A DNA stretch of 64,000 nucleotides from Streptococcus sp. 2342 (GTDB lineage Bacteria; Bacillota; Bacilli; Lactobacillales; Streptococcaceae): contig NZ_VMLR01000006.1 of NCBI RefSeq assembly GCF_013276795.1, forward strand, positions 1-64,000. Direction: 5' to 3'. Shown piece by piece: positions 41,659-49,545 of the stretch (its first letter is position 1; every line of letters begins with the position of its first letter). Under the pieces are notes generated by a model. The model had not been told where the DNA came from. It saw only the letters and a program-made list of their open reading frames with translations, and searched no databases. Position numbers and translations under genes: made by a program.

Positions 41659-42289
41659 TCACACAAGTAGCGAGTAATAGGAAAGGCACGAAAGGAAGTC
41701 TTTCCTTTTTCTTTTGCAGGAGAAAGGCCAGAATCCCTGTTGCAGAAGCAAACTGAATCAAGATGAGTAATTCGGTCGCACTAAAGACGAGAGCACAAGA
41801 AGCTAAAAAGAGAAAATCCCCTGCACCCATACGGATATCGATAAAATGAGCTAGAATTCCTAGGACAAGGAAAAAGACCATGACCAGATTCCAGCCTGAG
41901 TAGACCATTAGAGGCAGATGGAAAGTTATCCAGACCAGTAAGGGATATTCCTGATGGCGAAAGTCGTAGATGCCCAAGGTCAAACCAGCAGTGATTAGGA
42001 TGACTTGCCCCAAGGAAAGAAAACCCCAAGACCAAGATAGAAAGAGGAGTCCTAAGCTTAGTTCAAAGAGGGCATACCAGACAGGATAAGGAGCCTTGCA
42101 GTAGCGACAGCGAAAGCGATTGAAGATCTGCGAGAGAATCGGAATCAAATCTAAGGGACGCAAGCGAGTCTGACAGGAATCGCAGTGACTAGCAGGTCGG
42201 ATAATGGACTGCTCAGGAAAACGGTCAATGACCAAACCGAGAAAGGAAGCGAGAATGCTCCCAACAAGAAAAAAATAAAAATCAATCAT
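41630..42289 (-). CDS. cclA: Type IV prepilin peptidase (competence pseudopilus), CclA
   Basis: A 219-aa membrane aspartic protease. The N-terminal Cys-rich cytoplasmic domain ([24 protein letters not shown]) is followed by about six membrane helices with catalytic Asp in [11 protein letters not shown] and RMGAGDFLF. In pneumococcus it matures ComG pseudopilins for DNA uptake. The 3' end overlaps trpA on the other strand. Confidence 0.9.
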   Translation of the reverse strand: MIDFYFFLVGSILASFLGLVIDRFPEQSIIRPASHCDSCQTRLRPLDLIPILSQIFNRFRCRYCKAPYPVWYALFELSLGLLFLSWSWGFLSLGQVILITAGLTLGIYDFRHQEYPLLVWITFHLPLMVYSGWNLVMVFFLVLGILAHFIDIRMGAGDFLFLASCALVFSATELLILIQFASATGILAFLLQKKKERLPFVPFLLLATCVIIFGKLLLV

Positions 42290-42358
42290 ACTTATCTATT
42301 CGTAAAAAATAGGAGAAGTAGTATAATGGAGAAACATAGATAAGATGGTGAGGCAAAG

Positions 42359-42814
42359 ATGATAATTCGTTTTGAAGAAAAGGTGAGCACAGAAAATGCT
42401 CAGCTCGTATGCCAATGGTCCAACTCCCTCGGCAAATCCTTTCAAGAACAATGGATGGGACCAATGATTCCTTTTCCCTTGACCATTCAAGTCTTGCAAG
42501 ATTTGGAAGGAATCTTTTCAATCTTTGATGGATACGAGTTTGTGGGGCTTATCCAGAAAATCAGGCAAGAAGACAGCAATCTTCATATTGGAAGATTTTT
42601 TATCAACCCCCAGAAACAGGGGCAAGGCTTAGGTAGCCAGGCCTTAAGGAAATTTGTTAGTTTGACTTTTGAAAATGGAGACATAGATAGTATTTCTCTA
42701 AATGTCTTCGATGCAAATCAAGCAGCCAAGCACCTCTATCAAAAAGAAGGATTTGAAATTGTTCAAACCATTGAAGCACCTGCACGAAAATACCTTATGA
42801 AAAAGTTTAGATAG
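42359..42814 (+). CDS. GNAT-family N-acetyltransferase
   Basis: A 151-aa GNAT fold with the acetyl-CoA loop NPQKQGQGLGSQAL (near residue 81) and the C-terminal DANQAAKHLYQKEGFE. The acceptor substrate is unknown. It is monocistronic, ending at a terminator shared with ltrA. Confidence 0.82.
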   Translation: MIIRFEEKVSTENAQLVCQWSNSLGKSFQEQWMGPMIPFPLTIQVLQDLEGIFSIFDGYEFVGLIQKIRQEDSNLHIGRFFINPQKQGQGLGSQALRKFVSLTFENGDIDSISLNVFDANQAAKHLYQKEGFEIVQTIEAPARKYLMKKFR

Positions 42815-42828
42815 AAATCAAAAAAGCC

Positions 42829-42848
42829 TTGGTTCCCAAAGCTTTTTT
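42829..42848. terminator. Bidirectional terminator, GNAT gene / ltrA
   Basis: AAAAAGC with GCTTTTTT forms the base of a hairpin whose upper part pairs TTGG with CCAA. A/T tracts on both sides serve the converging genes. Confidence 0.72.
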
Positions 42849-42862
42849 ATGTTATAAACTCA

Positions 42863-44008
42863 TTAAAATAACTCCCAGTTAGATTTGGAATATTTTTTAT
42901 TCTGTGTCATATAAAAATAAATAAAATGAATGGCTATAGCTAGAGCTAAAATGGTTGTTATACTCACTACTATTATAGGATTAGAAGCAAAGATTAAAGA
43001 GAGAATCAAGGCAGCCAGATAGAGTGTCGCTTGGACACAGTAGTAACTTTTCGAATAGCGAAGATAGTGTTTGTTATAGGGCCCATTTACTAGGACAGCA
43101 GCTTGAAAGAGGCCAAATCCGATATAAGAGAAGCTGGTTGCAAAGAGACGATTAGCTTCAGGATTCTGAAGAAAACTCATCGATACAGTCATCATCATAA
43201 GTCCAATGAAAATAGGATAGTGACTGTAAATTAGAAATAGTCCCTTTTGATTAGATTTTTCATCAATAGCATGGTCGAATTGACCAAAATAAAACAAGAA
43301 CAGAGAAATCATAATAATGAGATAAAGAACCGAATAAATCGAGAAATTCTCGATTGTAAAGAAGTTAGCTAGATTCGTAATCATCTCTCCAAACGTAATA
43401 ATGACAAGAAGGGAGATGCGCTCGATTAAATGGGGAAGATTTACCTGGTAATGCTTATCTTTATTAAGCAAGATACTTGGCATAATAAAGATAAACAGAA
43501 TACTAGCAAAGAAGATATAGACTCTAACGTAAATAGGAAGAAGAGTTGCTAGATAGACTCCTAAACTTCCTAGACCTGTTATCCATAGAAAACCTTTGAT
43601 ACTTTCCCGTTCAACATCATCGGTTGATTTTCTAAAAAATTCAACCAAATATTGAAAAAATAAGGTAAGGGTTAATGTACCAATAGCCCAACAGAGATAA
43701 TGAAAATATTGTTGCCAATCAGGTCCAATCATATTGGCTATAAAGAGTAAAAGTCCCATTTTGATAAACATGATTACCATGTTAAATAAAGAGTTCTTTC
43801 CATAGCGATTGGTATAATCGGTTTGAATCATCCAGGAATCGATGAGAACCAAAATAGCAATGAAAAAATCAAGGAAAGAATTCCAAGTCAAAATACCGTT
43901 ATGAAGATGGTCGATTAAAGTAGTTACTTTTGAAATTGCAAAAACAAAAACTAAGTCATAAAAAAGTTCTGAAAATTCTACACGTTTATGTTTAATAAGA
44001 GTTGTCAT
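42863..44008 (-). CDS. ltrA: Low-temperature-requirement LtrA-family membrane protein
   Basis: A 381-aa polytopic protein with about ten membrane segments. The LtrA hallmark VEFSELFYDLVFVFAISK is at residues 11-28, and SLLVIITFGEMI near residue 190 is the second conserved block. The family was named from a Listeria cold-growth mutant; the biochemical role is unknown. It is the last chromosomal gene before the integrated element. Confidence 0.85.
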   Translation of the reverse strand: MTTLIKHKRVEFSELFYDLVFVFAISKVTTLIDHLHNGILTWNSFLDFFIAILVLIDSWMIQTDYTNRYGKNSLFNMVIMFIKMGLLLFIANMIGPDWQQYFHYLCWAIGTLTLTLFFQYLVEFFRKSTDDVERESIKGFLWITGLGSLGVYLATLLPIYVRVYIFFASILFIFIMPSILLNKDKHYQVNLPHLIERISLLVIITFGEMITNLANFFTIENFSIYSVLYLIIMISLFLFYFGQFDHAIDEKSNQKGLFLIYSHYPIFIGLMMMTVSMSFLQNPEANRLFATSFSYIGFGLFQAAVLVNGPYNKHYLRYSKSYYCVQATLYLAALILSLIFASNPIIVVSITTILALAIAIHFIYFYMTQNKKYSKSNWELF

Positions 44009-44149
44009 CTTAAGACCTTTCTATTTTAGAAGTACAATTTACTATAACAGAAAATGGCAATAAAAGAAAAGGAGGTGCTTAAATAACTTCATATGGCGCA
44101 GTTCAGAAGGGGCGTTTTTTCTATCGTTTTTTAGTTCTAAGACTACACA
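44009..44149. other. Intergenic gap upstream of ltrA
   Basis: This AT-rich stretch holds the minus-strand ribosome-site region of ltrA and an isolated plus-strand AAAGGAGGTG (44069-44078) without a following ORF. I see nothing else. Confidence 0.4.
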
Positions 44150-44174
44150 AAAAAGCCTTGATTCCAAGGCTTTT
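44150..44174 (-). terminator. Original terminator of tRNA-Lys, displaced by the integrated element
   Basis: AAAAGCCTTG (44151-44160) pairs with CAAGGCTTTT (44165-44174). On the minus strand it ends in TTTTTTG. It lies just left of attL, so before integration it directly followed tRNA-Lys on the minus strand. It is now about 10.3 kb away from that tRNA. Confidence 0.78.
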
Positions 44175-44188
44175 CCTGTTGTATATAG

Positions 44189-44200
44189 ATGCCCCCTACA
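44189..44200. other. attL core
   Basis: ATGCCCCCTACA repeats the last 11 bases of tRNA-Lys (plus one) and marks the left junction of the element. Confidence 0.85.
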
Positions 44201-44293
44201 TGTAAATTAGCGTTAAAATAAGTTAAAATAAATAAGTAAAAAGCGATTAAATCAAGATATTATCACACGCTAGTTAGTATTGAAATTAAGGAA

Positions 44294-44315
44294 ATTGACC
44301 AGTGGTTGACCAAAT
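44294..44315. other. Left integrase arm-site pair
   Basis: ATTGACCA, 4 nt, TTGACCAAAT: two direct TTGACCA units 12 bp apart. The same arrangement occurs at 54461-54482 at the other end, which suggests arm-type sites for the integrase or excisionase. Confidence 0.6.
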
Positions 44316-44376
44316 AAATTTTTAGTTTTTCCTGTAATTCCTAAGTTTAAAAAATCAATAATCACGATTTTTTATA

Positions 44377-44402
44377 CATGGTTCGATACCGTGTTCGGCG
44401 CA
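44377..44402 (+). pseudogene. Possible tRNA 3' relic (T-arm plus acceptor strand)
   Basis: CATGG-TTCGATA-CCGTG forms a proper 5-bp T-stem with a 7-nt T-loop and is followed by TTCGGCGCA, like an acceptor strand with discriminator. No D-arm or anticodon arm precedes it. It may be an old att remnant or a chance match. Confidence 0.3.
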
Positions 44403-44475
44403 ATTGGTATAGTCCGATATGCATTCTCAAAAATGGTTTAAATAGCGTAGTCTTTTAAACTAGTTTTGTGAATCC

Positions 44476-44510
44476 AAAAAATCTTCCTACAAACGTAAGA
44501 AGATTTTTTT
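44476..44510. terminator. Bidirectional terminator A, downstream of the 207-aa gene
   Basis: An 11-bp AAAAAATCTTC/GAAGATTTTTT stem, extended by TAC/GTA after one mismatch, with A- and T-tracts on both sides. It is nearly the same as the terminator at 45180-45214. Confidence 0.85.
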
Positions 44511-44512
44511 AA

Positions 44513-45136
44513 TTATTCTATAATTGTATAATCTCCACTATCTAACAAGTCTATTACTTTTTGAACAAATTGAGTTGAAAGTAAATCTACTATATCAGCT
44601 CCATGAGTTTGAAAATTCTCATCTATTTCTTTGATTTCCAATTGAGTATTTTTTTCTACCCTTTCTTCTGTAATTGGGGTATGAAAACTATATTCACCGA
44701 TTTCATAATATAAGAAATATAAATATTTTTTCTCACCTAAGCTATAATCAAAAAATTCAACTTCCTTATTTCTATCGTAGTCATAGTAACTATTTTCCCA
44801 AACAATATCATTTCTTTTTTCATTATATAGTTTTTCATAATTTTTTTGATAACTATAGACTCGTTGTCTTTTCTCACCTGCATACTGTTTATGAATTAAT
44901 TTTGGACTGAAGTTTAATAATAAATCTTCTTTCATACTATAGTATTTTTCTTTCTGTTCTTTTGCATTTTCAATATTATTTTCTTTGTATCTATAGAATC
45001 CAGCTTGCTTATAATCTTCTATTTTATCTCGATAGTTTTTTGCTCTTTTATTAACAGAATATATACATTCTGCAATAATTTTATTTGTTATTTCTTTATT
45101 CTTAATTAAATCATTATATATCTTAGGAGTTCTCAT
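44513..45136 (-). CDS. Unrecognised 207-aa IME protein
   Basis: A soluble, charged protein rich in Lys, Glu and Tyr, with no signal peptide or membrane segment. The first third is helical and basic (KNKEITNKIIAECIYSVNKR); the last part is acidic (VEKNTQLEIKEIDENFQTHG). It is at the extreme left end of the element, where cargo genes are often found, and is bracketed by two nearly identical terminators. I do not recognise a family. A defence or toxin role is possible but unsupported. Confidence 0.6.
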   Translation of the reverse strand: MRTPKIYNDLIKNKEITNKIIAECIYSVNKRAKNYRDKIEDYKQAGFYRYKENNIENAKEQKEKYYSMKEDLLLNFSPKLIHKQYAGEKRQRVYSYQKNYEKLYNEKRNDIVWENSYYDYDRNKEVEFFDYSLGEKKYLYFLYYEIGEYSFHTPITEERVEKNTQLEIKEIDENFQTHGADIVDLLSTQFVQKVIDLLDSGDYTIIE

Positions 45137-45179
45137 TTTTTAATCCTCACATTATTTCTTTCTTTTAATATATTTTAAC

Positions 45180-45214
45180 AAAAATCTTCCTATTTATGAT
45201 AAGAAGATTTTTTT
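45180..45214. terminator. Bidirectional terminator B, downstream of the LPXTG gene
   Basis: Stem AAAAATCTTC (45180-45189) / GAAGATTTTT (45203-45212) with a T-run on the right and an A-run on the left. Near-copy of terminator A, with the same TTATTCTA sequence following. Confidence 0.85.
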
Positions 45215-45220
45215 ATTATT

Positions 45221-47875
45221 CTAATTTTTTCTACGTACTGTTACAACTCCAAATGTTCCAAGAATTGCACCGAATACCAACATTGCAACACTTGATGACT
45301 CTCCAGTATTTGGTAATGATTTTGAACGTTCTACTCGTGAATATGTCACTTTTTCATCTGCACCTGCTTTAACAGCTGGAGCTGAATATGTTTGTTGTTT
45401 ATCTTTTGTTTGTTCTTTATCTTTCGCAACAACATCTTCTTTAGCATCCAAAGCAACATCTTTACCTGATTGTGAAGCTGGTTTTGTTTTATCAACATTT
45501 TTTTCAGTATTTTCTGTAGGTAAAGTATTAGAATCTGAATCTACTCGAGGTACAGCCACAACAGTTCCGTCTGGTAGAGTTGCAACTACATTATCTTTAG
45601 CTTTGTTTTCTAAGTCTAGCAACTTATCAAACTCTTCTTGGATTTCAGCTAATTTAGTTTGTTCAGCTTGCAATTTAGCTGTAACTGCGTCTACTTTATC
45701 TTGTGCCAATTTTGCAGAAGATTTTGCTTGAGTCAATTTTGTTTCCAAATCAGCTACTTTTGCTTGCGCATCTGTAAGATTCTTATCTGCGTTTAGATAA
45801 GCACTCAATTCTGTTGCAATTGATTTCGCATCTGATACCAATTGGTCTTTTTCTGCATGGAGCTTCGCTTGTTCATCTTGAAGTGCAGTCAACTTGTTTT
45901 CTTCTGTTTGCAATTTTGCTTGCGCATTTGTAAGAGCATTTTCAGCATCTTTTTGAGCAGTTTTAGCTGTAGCTAGTTCATCTTTAGCTGTTTCAAGAGC
46001 AATTTCTTTTTCTGCTTGGCTTCTTGAGAAGTTTTCAACAGCTTTTTCAGCAGTTGCTTTACGTTCTTGTGCATTTTTCAAAGCAAGGTTTGCCAATTGC
46101 AAGTTCTTTTCAGCAACTTCTGTTTGAAGTGGACTAGCTGTTTTACTTGCCAATTCTTTTTCAGCTTCTGTTTTAGCGTCAAGTGCAGAAGCATATTTGC
46201 GTGAAGCGGCTGCCAATTCTGCTTTAGCATTTGTAAGAGCAGTTTGAGCTTGGCTATTTTGTTTTTGTGCTTCAGCTAGTTTTGCTTCAAGTTGGGCAAG
46301 TTCTTGGTTGAGGTTGATTTTATGTTTACCATCGCTACCAAATGAGTTGACAAACCAACGTTTACCATTGATATTAGCGACAGTCATTGCAACACCACCA
46401 CCGTTTAGGTTGTTAGCAGCGTGTCCCCAATTTGATTCATCATCTAAGAATGAATATTCTTTAAAAGCATCTAACACAGCATATTTCAAATCAAGCATTG
46501 TTGAAATTTGATCACTTTTATAGATGAATGCCATGTTTTCAGGATCAGTGTTTCTATTGATGTGACCAGCTACAGCAGGGTCAGTTCCACGAGCTTCATA
46601 AGCTTTAGCTTTTTGTTTACTGTGTTCAAGAGTATCTTGTGCAGCATAAGCTCGGTATTTTTCTGAATATCCCATTTTTTCTTGTAAAGCATTTACCAAT
46701 TTAGCATAAAAATCACTAATTTCAGCAATTTCTTTATCGGTTAAATTGTCAATATTGATGCTGCGTTTATCATCATTCTTATTGAAGTCAACTGTTAGAG
46801 CTTTATGCATTTTTGCTCCCATTGTCAACATAAGTTCGTCTGCTTTACCATCTCTCTTATAACGATTACGTACATAATAGCTTTTAGCATCTGAGAATGT
46901 GATATCGTTCTTATCAAGACCATAATAAGCTTTTTCTTCATCTGTCAAATGATGAACTGGATTTCCCATATGAATGATAGCTTCACCAGAGAGAGCTTTC
47001 TGTGTATCCAAGGCAGTTTGCGCTTCTTTTTCTTTAGACGCTGTAGCATCTGCTTTTTCTTGGATGGATTCAACTTTTGTTTTATCTGCGTCCATCATTT
47101 CTTTAGCTAGTTTCAAGGCATCGTTTTTGACATTTACATTGTTTGTAGCTTGTTTGATGGCGTCTGCGCGGTTGCTATCTGCTTTCTTAGCAGTTTCGAC
47201 AGCTGTTGTTGCACTTGAGATATTCGCATTTGCTTGTTCAATATCTTTTTCAGCTTGGGCAAGAGAGGCTTTGGCTTCGCCAAGTCCTGAACCATTTAGC
47301 GCGTCTTCAGCTGATTTTACATTCGCTTCTTTAGCGGTTACTGTTTTATCCGCTTCAGCTTTCTTACTTGTTGCGCTTGCAACGTTAGCTGTTTCAGTTG
47401 CTACAGTTTCAGTTTGAGCTTTAATCGCTTCAGTAGATGCTTCAGTTGCTTTTTGATTGGCTTCTTGAGCTTTTACATTCGCATCTTGTTTTGCTTTTGT
47501 AGCAGTGATATTTTCTTCTGTAGCATTGGCTTTAACAGCTTCAGCTGATTTCAAGTCCTCTTTAGCGCTTGTCAAAGCAGATTCAGTAGTTGTGACAACT
47601 TTGTTAGCAGAAGTAGCTTCAGCGGTTGCTGTTTCATTTTCAGCTTCAACTTGCTTAACAGTAGACGCTTGAGCATCAAGAGCAGGCTTGACATCAGAAG
47701 ATTTCTTCACTTCTGGTTTTGCGTTAGCTACAGGTTTTGAAACAAGAGCAGGTTCGTTTACAGCAGTTGTATCAACTGCTGTTGTAGTAGTTGCTTCTTG
47801 AGCAAATGCAGGCACACCAACAGACGCAAGCGCAATAGCTGTTGAAGTTGTTAGGGTTTTCAGTTTCTTCATCAT
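45221..47875 (-). CDS. LPXTG-anchored SEC10/PgrA surface-exclusion protein
   Basis: An 884-aa secreted protein. The signal peptide ends near residue 25 (VPAFA/QE). Ala/Lys/Glu-rich coiled coils span residues ~60-300 and ~515-780. Between them lies the SEC10/PgrA domain (HHLTDEEKAYYGLDKNDITF ... NLNGGGVAMTVANINGKRWF). The C-terminus has the sortase motif LPNTG, a hydrophobic stretch and VRRKN. Family members on conjugative plasmids stop redundant mating into a cell already holding the element. It is transcribed divergently from an XRE regulator. An adhesin role is an alternative. Confidence 0.85.
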   Translation of the reverse strand: MMKKLKTLTTSTAIALASVGVPAFAQEATTTTAVDTTAVNEPALVSKPVANAKPEVKKSSDVKPALDAQASTVKQVEAENETATAEATSANKVVTTTESALTSAKEDLKSAEAVKANATEENITATKAKQDANVKAQEANQKATEASTEAIKAQTETVATETANVASATSKKAEADKTVTAKEANVKSAEDALNGSGLGEAKASLAQAEKDIEQANANISSATTAVETAKKADSNRADAIKQATNNVNVKNDALKLAKEMMDADKTKVESIQEKADATASKEKEAQTALDTQKALSGEAIIHMGNPVHHLTDEEKAYYGLDKNDITFSDAKSYYVRNRYKRDGKADELMLTMGAKMHKALTVDFNKNDDKRSINIDNLTDKEIAEISDFYAKLVNALQEKMGYSEKYRAYAAQDTLEHSKQKAKAYEARGTDPAVAGHINRNTDPENMAFIYKSDQISTMLDLKYAVLDAFKEYSFLDDESNWGHAANNLNGGGVAMTVANINGKRWFVNSFGSDGKHKINLNQELAQLEAKLAEAQKQNSQAQTALTNAKAELAAASRKYASALDAKTEAEKELASKTASPLQTEVAEKNLQLANLALKNAQERKATAEKAVENFSRSQAEKEIALETAKDELATAKTAQKDAENALTNAQAKLQTEENKLTALQDEQAKLHAEKDQLVSDAKSIATELSAYLNADKNLTDAQAKVADLETKLTQAKSSAKLAQDKVDAVTAKLQAEQTKLAEIQEEFDKLLDLENKAKDNVVATLPDGTVVAVPRVDSDSNTLPTENTEKNVDKTKPASQSGKDVALDAKEDVVAKDKEQTKDKQQTYSAPAVKAGADEKVTYSRVERSKSLPNTGESSSVAMLVFGAILGTFGVVTVRRKN

Positions 47876-47922
47876 TTTCTCCTTTGATGGCTGATAAAAT
47901 GAGCTAATTTTTATAGTTTTAC

Positions 47923-47979
47923 TACACTATTTTATCATTATATAGTGTAATATTCAACACTTATATACTATACAAGTGT
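47923..47979 (-). promoter_or_regulatory. LPXTG-gene promoter overlapped by inverted repeats
   Basis: On the minus strand TTGAAT (47957-47952), 17 nt, TAAAAT (47934-47929). TACACTAT (47923-47930), 11 nt, ATAGTGTA (47942-47949) covers the -10. ACACTT (47957-47962), 11 nt, AAGTGT (47974-47979) starts at the -35. Equal 11-nt spacing suggests one regulator, most likely the adjacent XRE protein. Confidence 0.68.
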
Positions 47980-48040
47980 AATTTGTACTACTTATTATTT
48001 ATAATGTTTATCTTTAAAATAATAGTGAAGGTAAACAATT

Positions 48041-48379
48041 ATGAATCAAAACAACTTACAAACTTTTATTGCAAAAAGAATTAGATATTTACGATTAACA
48101 AAAGGGCTAAGCCAAGAAAAACTTTCCGAATTAGCCGGCTTAGGCTCGAAACATATCCACAACATAGAAAATGAAAAATATAATTTTCAAATACAAACAC
48201 TGAATAAAATACTTATAGCTCTTGAAGTAGATGAAAAAACATTTTTTAATTTCGGTTTTCCAGAAAAGAGTAAAGAAATTGAAAATATTATCAATCAACT
48301 TGAACAAATACCAGAACCACAAAAAACAGATATAATTGATGCAGTAGCAACCCTATTAAACAACATAAATAACCGCTAA
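48041..48379 (+). CDS. XRE-family transcriptional regulator
   Basis: A 112-aa protein with an N-terminal Cro/CI helix-turn-helix (KRIRYLRLTKGLSQEKLSEL ... GLGSKHIHNIENEKY, residues ~12-50) and a short helical tail. It is divergent from the LPXTG gene, with paired inverted repeats between them, so it probably represses that gene and perhaps itself. A TATAAT at 48000-48005 is its likely -10. Confidence 0.85.
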   Translation: MNQNNLQTFIAKRIRYLRLTKGLSQEKLSELAGLGSKHIHNIENEKYNFQIQTLNKILIALEVDEKTFFNFGFPEKSKEIENIINQLEQIPEPQKTDIIDAVATLLNNINNR

Positions 48380-48407
48380 GATTCACACATCCTAGCGGTT
48401 ATTTTTT
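48371..48407. terminator. Bidirectional terminator, XRE gene / 194-aa gene
   Basis: AACCGCTA (48371-48378) and TAGCGGTT (48393-48400) form an 8-bp stem followed by ATTTTTT. The left arm contains the last codons and stop of the XRE gene. Confidence 0.8.
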
Positions 48408-48413
48408 ATTCAT

Positions 48414-48998
48414 TTATTTTCTTTCCTTATAATATGCAGATTTATTGTGAGACGAATAACGTTCCTTCGCCCTGTAATATTCAAAACTAGATTCTCTATC
48501 ATCATTAGCATCAACAATTGTTAAAAAATCACTGTCTTTTTGCCATTGTTCAATATCAATAGAAGTAAAAAATTTTTCAAATAAAGCTGTTAGCATGACA
48601 TCTCGAATCTCTTCTTTTGAAATAGAACCAGCCCATGACCTAAAAACAGCTCTTTCATGCATATCCTTTAGCTCATCTTCTGTTGCTTCTTCAAAATAGT
48701 TTTCACTATCTATGTTGCTTTTATAATCTTTGAACTTATCAAAATCAAATCCGCTCTTCTTAACTAAATATCGTTCACACCGTTTCTCTAATCTATCAAG
48801 AATTTCATAATTGAATACCTTTGTTCTGTTTCGACCAAAAGTTTTAGAATTAGCTTTATCCCACTGTCCCATAGCTTCCAATTCTGTAACAAATTTTCTA
48901 CGTAAACTTTTTTTAATATTTTTTGTTTCCTCAATTTGATACTTTTGTATCATGTCATCAATAAATTCAGATAATCTTTTTAGTTTTAAATTAGTCAT
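48414..48998 (-). CDS. Unrecognised 194-aa IME protein
   Basis: A highly charged, cytoplasmic-looking protein. Residues 1-60 are basic and helical (LKLKRLSEFIDDMIQKYQIE, KKSLRRKFVTELEAMGQWDK) and the middle is acidic (ATEDELKDMHERAVFRSWAG). No motif is recognised. It is divergent from the transfer gene block at 49183 and may regulate it, since TATATCGTA-like repeats lie between them. Confidence 0.6.
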   Translation of the reverse strand: MTNLKLKRLSEFIDDMIQKYQIEETKNIKKSLRRKFVTELEAMGQWDKANSKTFGRNRTKVFNYEILDRLEKRCERYLVKKSGFDFDKFKDYKSNIDSENYFEEATEDELKDMHERAVFRSWAGSISKEEIRDVMLTALFEKFFTSIDIEQWQKDSDFLTIVDANDDRESSFEYYRAKERYSSHNKSAYYKERK

Positions 48999-49182
48999 TT
49001 TTTATTCCTTAACACTTTCTAATGTATATCGTACACATAAATTATATATCGTAAATATTGATTTGTCAAATTTAAAATACACATTTTATAGATTTTCGAA
49101 AAAATTATTGCTAGAATAGACTCATAAAGTTACTGCTCTCGTAGCAAAACTTTAAAATACTTTTTAACAAAGGGGGCCAATT
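48999..49182. promoter_or_regulatory. Divergent regulatory region before the transfer block
   Basis: TATATCGTA occurs at 49024-49032 and again near 49044-49052, both within the likely promoter zone of the minus-strand gene. TAGAAT near 49114 may be the -10 for the plus-strand block. GGGGGCC precedes the ATG at 49183. No clear -35 was found. Confidence 0.4.
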
Positions 49183-49542
49183 ATGGCATTTTTTAAACGC
49201 ACAAATGGCTACAGTGCTAGCCTAGCAGAACAAGCTCTTTCAGATGAAGTTGTAAAATTGGTTGGTAAACAACTTGAGATTCAATATGAATTTGAAAAAT
49301 CGGGCGAAATTGTCAACGGTAAAGAAAAAATGAAACGTACAGATAACATTCAAGGCTATCAAGTTTACGTTGCAAGTGATAATCACAATCCTTTTAAGGT
49401 CAAGTTTTTACCAGAAAATAAGCCAAATTTATCAAAATTCGAAATCGGAGATATTGTTGAATTTGAAGATTTAGAAGCTTTTGAAAACCAGTACGGACAA
49501 CTTTATTTCAGGGCAAAAGATATTAAGAAGAAAGGAAAATAA
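49183..49542 (+). CDS. Small IME transfer-block protein (119 aa)
   Basis: A small soluble protein with a beta-rich C-terminal part (GYQVYVASDNHNPFKVKFL, FEIGDIVEFEDLEAFENQYG). It directly precedes the coupling-protein gene (3-nt gap). Small DUF961-type genes take this position in Tn916/ICESt1-related elements. I cannot confirm that family by eye; an OB-like nucleic-acid-binding role is a guess. Confidence 0.65.
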   Translation: MAFFKRTNGYSASLAEQALSDEVVKLVGKQLEIQYEFEKSGEIVNGKEKMKRTDNIQGYQVYVASDNHNPFKVKFLPENKPNLSKFEIGDIVEFEDLEAFENQYGQLYFRAKDIKKKGK

Positions 49543-49545
49543 TGC

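Noticed and set aside
46974-47417. 147-codon plus-strand frame inside the LPXTG gene
   Set aside because: It is antisense to an Ala/Lys-repeat coiled coil, whose biased codons create long opposite-strand frames. No ribosome site was seen.
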